Source: Nitrosomonas cryotolerans ATCC 49181
GTDB lineage: Bacteria; Pseudomonadota; Gammaproteobacteria; Burkholderiales; Nitrosomonadaceae
DNA: 64,000 nucleotides
NCBI RefSeq assembly: GCF_900143275.1
Contig: NZ_FSRO01000001.1
Location: 372,001-436,000 of the forward strand
Direction of reading: 5' to 3'
Part shown: in pieces, positions 57,610 to 64,000 of the stretch
How the letters are laid out: each line of letters begins with the position of its first letter
Numbering within the stretch: position 1 is the stretch's first letter
Translations under genes and position numbers: made by a program
Notes under the pieces: model-generated
Told to the model about the DNA's origin: nothing
Database searches by the model: none
The model's input: the letters and a program-made list of their open reading frames with translations, nothing else

Positions 57610-57850
57610 TTGTATTTAGCCCCTTAAGTATGTGGTAAGGTAAGCAGAAGAACTAATTTATACTGCTAAGTAAGACTGAAATATCAATATGATAGTGTGT
57701 ATAGGCAATGATGGAATTAATTGTATAAAGAAATAATAATGATCCAGTGTGACCGCCAAAATGCTTGATCATCTTGGCGTACTCACTCGAGTACCGCCGT
57801 GATTACCTGTAAAGACACGCAACTTCTTGAACCTGCTTGATTCCAAATTG

Positions 57851-57921
57851 CTTTCTGCTTTCTGCTTTCTGCTTTCTGCTTTCTGCTTTCTGCTTTCTGC
57901 TTTCTGCTTTCTGCTTTCTGC
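57851..57921. repeat. Heptanucleotide tandem repeat (CTTTCTG)x10
   Basis: Ten exact copies of CTTTCTG in a row, plus one base. It lies between the CocE hydrolase stop (57988) and the ATG of the membrane-anchored protein (57609). Because the unit is not a multiple of three and contains no stop in any frame, copy-number change would shift any reading frame or change promoter spacing. Confidence 0.97.
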
Positions 57922-57987
57922 GTCGCTCTTCGCTACAGGACTTCGATTAATGGTACAAACAGTTATTTTATAAGTGGGATAACCAAG

Positions 57988-60009
57988 TTAAACATAATCA
58001 CGTGGAATTTTTCGATCCCAGCTGACACAATAGACTCGCTTTTGACCTTCATAGGCATCCAGATCAGCGAGTAAATGAAAATGGGTGGCATTAGAAGTCA
58101 GCGTGGTGCGTGTGATCGTTTTTACGAACCAATCGTTACGCTTGAATCCGCGAGTACAGTGTGTTTCCCCTTTCACCGACAAAAAATCATCGGCACGATA
58201 GGTATATCTTTCTATCGTTTTGCTTTGGACTTCGAGATTTATCGTTTCGAGCCGGTATATGCCTCTATCGTTGACCACTTTCAAGGTGGATTCATCCTTG
58301 GCTAGATCCCGAATAACGTGCCAGTTATGATGTTCGGGTTCTATGAGTGATTTTTTAAGGGGTTTAGAACCTTCCGCTTCGCCGAATTCATGACACTGAT
58401 AATCGGATTCACGCGGGTGGCGCGCCGGTATTTTAAAAATACTCGTCCCAGAATAAATTGAAAGACGGACTGGTTCAGGTGGCGGCCAGGCCAGTGGCCA
58501 ATACGACGTTGAAATAGAAAGACGGAGCCGATGCCCTTGCGGAAAGACCTGGGCAATATCGTTTAATTGCACCTGCACTCGGAACCGCTCCCCCGGTTGC
58601 ACAGGTTCAGGATTTTCACTGCTATTCCGATGCGTGAGATTTAATAAACCATACGTAATTCGGGTTGCTTTGTCATCCTGGGCTACATCGGATAAACGAA
58701 CCGCCACCATAGCGATAGGCTTGTTCGCATGCAGGTCAAGCTCGATGACTGGTGAGCCAAGAATCTCCATCGATTTATTGAGCGGTGCACTATCAAATAC
58801 CAGCGCGCCACCATCCTCCTCTCGTTGATCATGCGCTAAGTCAGGACCAGCTGCATAGGAACACCATTTTCCGGCAAACAACCCTACGCTGAGAGGTGAT
58901 TGAATCGTCAAAGCAGTTACAGGAATTTTTGCACCGGAATCATCCAGTTCCCCTTTGGCTAATGTGTAAGCATGATAGTCAATGGTGGATGAAGGCCATG
59001 AAGCTTCACAGACCCAGCGGCCAGGCCGCTCTGCATAATAAGTGGTCGGCGGGACACTGTCCTGCATCCAGACGCGCAACATGGGCTCATCCATAATGCC
59101 TGTATCAATGCCTTTTAGCCATTTATCCCACCAACGCAACGCTTCCTGAAGAAAACCAATGGCGGGTCCAGGAATACCTAAGTGTGGATATCGATGGCTC
59201 CAAGGACCAATGAGACCTTTTCGGGGTGTTTTTAGATTAGCCAGCAGCCGAAGCACCGCATTGGAATATCCATCAGCCCACCCACTGATGGCAAAAACGG
59301 GGCAAGTAATTGCAGAGAAATCTTCACAAATGGAGCCATGTTTCCAGTATGCATCGCGTCGTTGGTGGCGCAACCAAGTGTCCAGCCATAAACCACTGCC
59401 CTTTAACCGTTCTAACCAAAGTGCCTTCCATTTTTCTCCGACGATTAAAGGATCTGGCGGACAGGAGTTATAGGCAAACATGGTTGATGCCCAGGAAAGA
59501 TTATCACTCAGCAGACATCCACCCATATGATGAATGTCATCGGCATAACGATCATCGGTCGAGCAGATAGTGATGATAGCCTTCAATTGTGGAGGACGAA
59601 GCGCGGCTATTTGTAACGCATTAAAGCCTCCCCAGGAAATCCCCATCATGCCGATTGATCCATTGCACCAAGGCTGTGCCGCGATCCATTGCAACACCTC
59701 GATCCCATCCTGTAATTCCTGAGCTAAATATTCATCTTTCAGCACGCCCTCAGAATCACCACTGCCGCGCAGATCAACCCGCACACAGGCATAGCCATAT
59801 CCCGCAAAATAGGGATGAATGGTCGAGTCACGGTAAGCGGCGCTATCACGTTTACGATAGGGAATATATTCTAAAATTCCGGGGACTGGTATTGCCTCTG
59901 CGGTGTCTGGTAACCAAATTTTTGCCGACAACCGGACACCGTCAGACATAGTGATCCATAGATGTTCTATTTCACGAATTTGATGAGGAAAAGTGGTCGC
60001 TATCTTCAA
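57988..60009 (-). CDS. CocE/NonD-family alpha/beta hydrolase
   Basis: A 673-residue serine hydrolase of the Xaa-Pro dipeptidyl-peptidase/CocE class. Nucleophile Ser is in MMGISWGGFNALQI, Asp in AISGWADGYSN and His in LIGPWSHRYPHLG. A C-terminal jelly-roll domain follows (about residues 400-560: SPLSVGLFAGKW, GHRLRLSISTSYWPLAWPPP). The last 100 residues extend beyond the standard CocE. The family cleaves esters, amides or peptides, and some members form amide bonds in biosynthesis. It starts 36 bases after an ATP-grasp ligase, so the pair probably acts in one pathway. Confidence 0.88.
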   Translation of the reverse strand: MKIATTFPHQIREIEHLWITMSDGVRLSAKIWLPDTAEAIPVPGILEYIPYRKRDSAAYRDSTIHPYFAGYGYACVRVDLRGSGDSEGVLKDEYLAQELQDGIEVLQWIAAQPWCNGSIGMMGISWGGFNALQIAALRPPQLKAIITICSTDDRYADDIHHMGGCLLSDNLSWASTMFAYNSCPPDPLIVGEKWKALWLERLKGSGLWLDTWLRHQRRDAYWKHGSICEDFSAITCPVFAISGWADGYSNAVLRLLANLKTPRKGLIGPWSHRYPHLGIPGPAIGFLQEALRWWDKWLKGIDTGIMDEPMLRVWMQDSVPPTTYYAERPGRWVCEASWPSSTIDYHAYTLAKGELDDSGAKIPVTALTIQSPLSVGLFAGKWCSYAAGPDLAHDQREEDGGALVFDSAPLNKSMEILGSPVIELDLHANKPIAMVAVRLSDVAQDDKATRITYGLLNLTHRNSSENPEPVQPGERFRVQVQLNDIAQVFPQGHRLRLSISTSYWPLAWPPPEPVRLSIYSGTSIFKIPARHPRESDYQCHEFGEAEGSKPLKKSLIEPEHHNWHVIRDLAKDESTLKVVNDRGIYRLETINLEVQSKTIERYTYRADDFLSVKGETHCTRGFKRNDWFVKTITRTTLTSNATHFHLLADLDAYEGQKRVYCVSWDRKIPRDYV

Positions 60010-60045
60010 AGATGCTCCCTTATTTATCGGTCAATAAATTGATGG

Positions 60046-61317
60046 TTACTGAAATTCGAATTTTAAAATTTCAAGACATTGCCGGTGATTGTCCAGCAGT
60101 GCATGCTCATTGTCAGCGCCCATACAAACATACCCTAATTCATAGCTGTAGCTTTCTTGACTCTGCAAATCTGAAGGCCGCATGCCTTCTTTTACATGAA
60201 TGTTAATTAATGCATCAGGAAAACGTTTTTTTACGCGTTGAATCTGTTCTTGACCTGGGACTTGTTTTAAAACGCCATTATGATGTGTGCGGAAGAAAAA
60301 TTTAGCGGCACAATGAAAATTTCCCTTTCTTTTGGGAAAATCCGGCTGATCTCCAAGTGCAAGATCAATCATGACTTCATGATGGGAAGCGCCGTCCACC
60401 TTTCTAAAGATATCGCAATGAGATTGTGAAATTCGGGGGTTGATTTCCAGCAACCAGATATGATCGTGGCGTTCCTCATAGAAAAATTCAATATTAAAGG
60501 GCGCATTATCATACTGTAGATGGTTCATGACTTTCTGCGCTTCGCTGATCATCCGCTGCTGAATTCGTTGAGGCAGGTGGGATGGGTATTGATACCTGGA
60601 GAATGTTGATCGATTAGGTTCTCTAATGGAATCGATGACACCATAGATTTCCACCTGACCATGATACACATAGCCCTCAAGTGTACACTGCCGCCCCGAA
60701 ATAATTGATTCAGCGATGCAGAATTCCCCATTGATATCAGCGACGGATTGTGGACGCGTAATCTGATTAAGAAAGTAATTAAATGGTGTGGAAAATCGCC
60801 CAATTCCTTCGCGAATTATCGCAATGCTTTCTTTAAATTCTTTATCATTATGAATGCGAAATCCTAAATGAGATGCAAATGACTTTACCGGTTTAATCCA
60901 GAATGGATAAGCCAGATTGATCTTGGACCGCACATCTTTATCATGCGGGTTAAATACACAAAACTTTGGAATATCTTGCGTCACCTGGCTTTGCTCAACA
61001 CGACTCCAATATTTATGTTCGCATTTTAAGACACTTTGAAGAGAAGGGCCCGGAAGACCCATTTTCTTATTCAAGAAAGGGACGAGACATGTAGTAGGAA
61101 AATCCCAGTAGCCAACAATCGCGTCGATTGACCCGGAAAATTGCTTGAGCCGTTCCTCAGCTTTGGATAACAGATTTTCGGGAAAGTAATGTTTCTGCCG
61201 CTTAACTTCATTCGTCGCCAGGAGAGAATGAAAGCGATAGTTTTTTTTCTTCCCAATAGGTTCTAGCAGGGCATAATTAAAGTTATCAAAGCCAATGACA
61301 AAAATGTTTTTTGGCAT
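60046..61317 (-). CDS. ATP-grasp carboxylate-amine ligase-like protein
   Basis: A 423-residue ATP-grasp protein. It shows an N-terminal VIGFDNFNYALLEPIG, an ATP-binding region FWIKPVKSFASHLGFRI, a central ADINGEFCIAESIISGRQCT and the metal-binding end PFNIEFFYEERHDHIWLLEINPR. The last part (FHCAAKFFFRTHHNGVLKQV) resembles the C-terminal domain of amino-acid ligases. It is predicted to activate a carboxylate as acyl phosphate and join it to an amine. First gene of a two-gene operon with a CocE-type hydrolase. Confidence 0.85.
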   Translation of the reverse strand: MPKNIFVIGFDNFNYALLEPIGKKKNYRFHSLLATNEVKRQKHYFPENLLSKAEERLKQFSGSIDAIVGYWDFPTTCLVPFLNKKMGLPGPSLQSVLKCEHKYWSRVEQSQVTQDIPKFCVFNPHDKDVRSKINLAYPFWIKPVKSFASHLGFRIHNDKEFKESIAIIREGIGRFSTPFNYFLNQITRPQSVADINGEFCIAESIISGRQCTLEGYVYHGQVEIYGVIDSIREPNRSTFSRYQYPSHLPQRIQQRMISEAQKVMNHLQYDNAPFNIEFFYEERHDHIWLLEINPRISQSHCDIFRKVDGASHHEVMIDLALGDQPDFPKRKGNFHCAAKFFFRTHHNGVLKQVPGQEQIQRVKKRFPDALINIHVKEGMRPSDLQSQESYSYELGYVCMGADNEHALLDNHRQCLEILKFEFQ

Positions 61318-62042
61318 ACGATTCTCAATTAGACGATATAGCGATTCCTCTTCACTGGATAACCTGAGTCAATTAAGTATTACAGCCAGTTAAACAAACT
61401 CAGGCATCAGGCAGGTTGAGGAACTGCCGGAGCTTAATAGTAGACTGCATCAGGTGTTCAGTTGTCAAGAATTTAATCAAATCATTGCTCTTAGTATTAC
61501 TGAAATTATAAGCTATTTCAGGTAACATTTTGATTTGGATTAATATTTTAAGTGAGCCACGTTGGTGCTTGATTAAAATAAATAAACGATGAAACTTTGA
61601 ACCGGTAAATGGCAAACCTATTAGCGAGAATCATCAATGCTTCACTAAGGACCCTTCAGTCAACTCAAACTTTTTTTCCGCCCAACAAGATTTTGGATCG
61701 ACGGAATTCATTTTTTTATCTGACCCCCGGAGAACCCCGGTCTTAAGGTCGGGGATGGATAGGGAGTCAGCTGCGCTGATGTTAAAACCCACCCTTGGGC
61801 ATCTTTTGCCTGAAGCGCCAAAATGCGGAAAAATCTTTAATTTTTCGTGTTAACTGAAGCGACATAGCGCCATTTTTCGATCGATTATCATCATGTTTGA
61901 CAATCGAGCCCGCTTTCAGTACATTCAAAATTCATGGAAAAGGTAGCTTATTTTTCCTATATCTCCTGCTTAATATTTAAAGCATATCAACGCTGAGTAT
62001 TTTAGAAATAAATTTTTAAACTACATGTTTACAAGGAAATAT
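61318..62042. other. Intergenic region with an orphan IS605-type right-end hairpin
   Basis: About 720 bases. A minus-strand frame (61400-61615) lacks a convincing ribosome site and family. At 61735-61754 there is CCCCGGTCTTAAGGTCGGGG followed by ATGGATAGG, which resembles an IS200/IS605 right end, without a tnpB beside it. Before the P-II-like gene the DNA is AT-rich and probably holds its promoter. Confidence 0.4.
61735..61754 (+). repeat. Orphan IS200/IS605-type right-end hairpin
   Basis: Stem CCCCG/CGGGG extended by G-T, T-G and C-G pairs around the loop TTAA. It is similar in layout to the right-end hairpins at 1278-1297 and 55568-55587 and to omega-RNA 3' scaffolds. No tnpB remnant could be read upstream. 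Confidence 0.4.
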
Positions 62043-62378
62043 ATGAAAAAGATAGAGGCGATTGTTCTTGCATCCAGAGAAAAAAACATTTTAGATGCTT
62101 TGCGAAAATTAGAAATTGGTGGATTGACCGTAATTCCTGGAAAGGGTCGTGGACAAGGACCTAGGAACGTTCAGCCAGGGCCAGGTCGATACATTGAAAA
62201 ATACAATGATGTTGTAATATTTTACATCGTTGTTGAAGATTCCAAAGTAGACGAAATAGTATCAGCAATTATAGAAGCATCTCATACAGGTAATTTGGGT
62301 GATGGCAAAATCTTCATCTCTACAATTGATGATGTTATTGATATCACAACCAAACAAAAAGGAGAGAAATGCATCTAA
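62043..62378 (+). CDS. Divergent P-II-like regulatory protein
   Basis: A 111-residue protein aligning with GlnB/GlnK over its length: MKKIEAIVLASREKNILDAL, IGGLTV, YIVVEDSKVDEIVSAII and TGNLGDGKIFI (the B-loop). The T-loop is different: GKGRGQGPRNVQPGPGRYIE in place of GFGRQKGHTELYRGAEY, so the uridylylated Tyr51 is missing. In the C-loop the Arg pair of RIRTGE is replaced (VIDITTKQ). It may sense another ligand or partner. The ribosome site AAGGAAA fits ATG 62043; the frame opens six codons earlier. No amtB or carboxylase neighbour. Confidence 0.8.
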   Translation: MKKIEAIVLASREKNILDALRKLEIGGLTVIPGKGRGQGPRNVQPGPGRYIEKYNDVVIFYIVVEDSKVDEIVSAIIEASHTGNLGDGKIFISTIDDVIDITTKQKGEKCI

Positions 62379-62552
62379 GATGGCATTGCCAGGTTAAATT
62401 GAAGGCTGCTTTTAATCGGGCTTTATAAATATAATTTTACAAAGATCGGCGTATTATCGCTTTGCGGTAGATTTTTAGAGGGCTTGTGATGTGGATTATC
62501 CATTTTGTCTGCGGGCAAGCTTATAGTGGATTTCCTTCTATTTTTGTTTGGA

Positions 62553-63542
62553 CTAAGGTTGAGTCTGTTGTTTGTTGCGAGAGTGAGGGGAGTTAAAGTC
62601 GATCACTGGCCCTAGAGGCACCACACCGCTTGGATTGATGCTGGCATGGCTACTATAGTAGTGATTTTTAATATGAACCATATTAATCGTTTCGGCAACA
62701 CCCGGCTGTTGATAAAGATCACGCGTATAGGCCCAAAGATTTGGGTAATCAACCAGACGTTTCAGATTACATTTGAAGTGTCCGACATATACGGGATCAA
62801 AACGAATGAGTGTGGTAAATAAACGCCAGTCTGCCTCGGTGATTTGATTGCCGGTTAAATAGCGTTGCGTTGCCAGCCTTTGCTCTAACCAATCCAGGGT
62901 TTCGAATAAAGGAATAAGCGCTTCTTCATAGGCTTCCTGTGTCGTAGCAAAGCCAGCTTTATAAACGCCATTGTTTACTGTGTCATAGATGCGTGCATTG
63001 AGTGCATTAATATCTTCACGCAAGTTTTCAGGATAATAATCACCTTCAATAGCACCTAATGTATCAAAGGCACTATTAAACATGCGAATGATTTCAGAAG
63101 ACTCATTGGAAACAATCGTGTTGGTTTTTTTATCCCAAAGGACGGGAACCGTAACACGGCCTGAATAGTTATTGTTTGCATGTAAATAAATTTCGCGTAA
63201 ATAGGCTGCATTAAAGAGCGGATCGGCAATGACACCTTCTCCATCGTCAAAGGTCCAGCCTTCTTCAGCCATATGCCAGTGCACGTTGGACAAGGAAATC
63301 ATTTTTTCCAGCCCTTTAATTTTACGAAAGATCAGCGTGCGATTCGCCCATGGGCAGGCATAAGATACGTATAAATGGTAACGTCCTGCTTCCGCCTTAA
63401 ACCCTGCACGCCCAGTTGGTCCAGCAGAACCATCCGCGGTAATCCAGTTACGAAACTGGGCCGCTGAACGAACAAACCGTCCTTGAGTTTCTTCGGTTGG
63501 ATACCAAATGTCTTGCCACTGCCCGTCAATTAATATACCCAT
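62553..63542 (-). CDS. yqjG: Glutathionyl-hydroquinone reductase (Xi-class GST)
   Basis: A 329-residue Xi-class glutathione transferase. The catalytic motif is YVSYACPWANRTLIFRK (CPWA), followed by VPVLWDKKTNTIVSNESSEI (glutathione-binding SNES) and the helical C-terminal domain with NNGVYKAGFATTQEAYEEA and EADWRLFTTLIRFDPVYVGHF. It reduces glutathionyl-hydroquinones to hydroquinones in the cytoplasm. Next to a pirin gene, a pairing that fits quinone or stress metabolism. Confidence 0.93.
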   Translation of the reverse strand: MGILIDGQWQDIWYPTEETQGRFVRSAAQFRNWITADGSAGPTGRAGFKAEAGRYHLYVSYACPWANRTLIFRKIKGLEKMISLSNVHWHMAEEGWTFDDGEGVIADPLFNAAYLREIYLHANNNYSGRVTVPVLWDKKTNTIVSNESSEIIRMFNSAFDTLGAIEGDYYPENLREDINALNARIYDTVNNGVYKAGFATTQEAYEEALIPLFETLDWLEQRLATQRYLTGNQITEADWRLFTTLIRFDPVYVGHFKCNLKRLVDYPNLWAYTRDLYQQPGVAETINMVHIKNHYYSSHASINPSGVVPLGPVIDFNSPHSRNKQQTQP

Positions 63543-63715
63543 TTTAATTCCTTATTTATGCGCAATTGCTGTGCTGTCATCGACTTGTTACCCAATAGGG
63601 CAAAAAACCCTGCTTCGACTTCTGTGAGTAATGCCTTGGAAGCTCAAAAAAATAATTACTACTTGTATTATATGCGTTGGATTGAGTTGCTCTTCGATTT
63701 TGGTTTTCTGCTCCC

Positions 63716-64000
63716 CTAATTAGTAAATATTAATTTATTTTGCCTGAAATCTTCAAATGCTTGTAATACTTCTGCCTTGGTATTCATGACAAACGGACCG
63801 CCACGCGCAACCGGTTCATTTAAGGGGTGCGCTGCCACTAATAAAAATCGCGTTTCTTGATTGGCAGTAACAACGACTTGATCGCCATTATGTAAGACGC
63901 CCATTTGATGGCGATTAATCTTGCGCATTGAATCACCGACAGATAGCTCACCGCTAATAACAAAAATAAAAACATTGTCATCAGCACCTACAGCCTGCTC
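63716..64000 (-). CDS. Pirin-family protein, C-terminal part (cut by window edge)
   Basis: The frame is open from the window end to TAG at 63716-63718, about 94 residues. It shows DNVFIFVISGELSVGDS, a cupin strand pair, and the pirin C-terminus ETRFLLVAAHPLNEPVARGG followed by PFVMNTKAEVLQAFEDF. Pirins are metal-binding cupins; some act as quercetin dioxygenases. The N-terminal cupin with metal ligands is outside the window. Confidence 0.88.
   Translation of the reverse strand, partial: EQAVGADDNVFIFVISGELSVGDSMRKINRHQMGVLHNGDQVVVTANQETRFLLVAAHPLNEPVARGGPFVMNTKAEVLQAFEDFRQNKLIFTN

Noticed and set aside
57851-57921. Heptamer array as a CRISPR
   Set aside because: There are no spacers; it is a simple tandem repeat. 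No CRISPR array or cas gene was seen anywhere in the window.
61400-61615. Minus-strand ORF of 71 codons upstream of the ATP-grasp gene
   Set aside because: No ribosome site or family; low-information composition.

Overview
The window reads as a chromosomal segment of a betaproteobacterium, most likely a Nitrosomonas-type ammonia oxidiser. This is an inference from gene families, gene order, a PEP-CTERM protein and the load of insertion sequences. No amo, hao or rRNA gene is present to prove it.

Left edge (1-5.9 kb): an IS200/IS605-type tnpB that interrupts an unknown gene, a complete IS5-family element with inverted repeats and a 4-bp target duplication, then two outer-membrane beta-barrel proteins. 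Next (5.9-17.7 kb) is a surface-glycan locus in two divergent arms around about 300 bp. The leftward arm is a tightly coupled operon: KdsB-like cytidylyltransferase, HpcH/HpaI aldolase, D-2-hydroxyacid dehydrogenase, NAD-dependent epimerase, HAD phosphatase and 6-phosphogluconolactonase. It looks like a route to an activated, possibly unusual, 2-keto-3-deoxy sugar acid. The rightward arm has two tandemly duplicated GT-B-like transferases around an FkbM methyltransferase, then a GT2 transferase, an O-antigen ligase/polymerase and an O-methyltransferase.

The core (18-52 kb) is mostly housekeeping: rpsP-rimM-trmD-rplS, a GlcF-like Fe-S protein, coq7, yqgE-ruvX-pyrR-pyrB-pyrC' (the last lacks the dihydroorotase metal histidines), prlC, a lolC/lolD pair, an ABC exporter, slt-cca, gdhA, trxB-smr, a DksA-like protein, a Bcp peroxiredoxin and tRNA-Arg(CCT). 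Within it are a PEP-CTERM protein behind a sigma-54-like promoter and a possible signalling module (32.5-40 kb): CHASE2 nucleotidyl cyclase, a FecR/TPR/outer-membrane-barrel fusion, a small exported protein and a Crp-family regulator. The cyclase has its two usual purine-recognition positions occupied by Asp and Arg.

Downstream of tRNA-Arg (52.3-64 kb) the DNA looks accessory: a fossil integrase, a MITE, a methyltransferase, an IS481-like remnant, a complete IS200/IS605 element (tnpA plus tnpB, near-identical to the left-edge copy), a sulfotransferase, a 7-bp tandem repeat, an ATP-grasp/CocE hydrolase operon, a divergent P-II-like protein, a glutathionyl-hydroquinone reductase and the end of a pirin gene. 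The best candidates for undescribed biology are the CHASE2/FecR-TPR-barrel/Crp module and the KdsB-like/aldolase sugar-acid operon.
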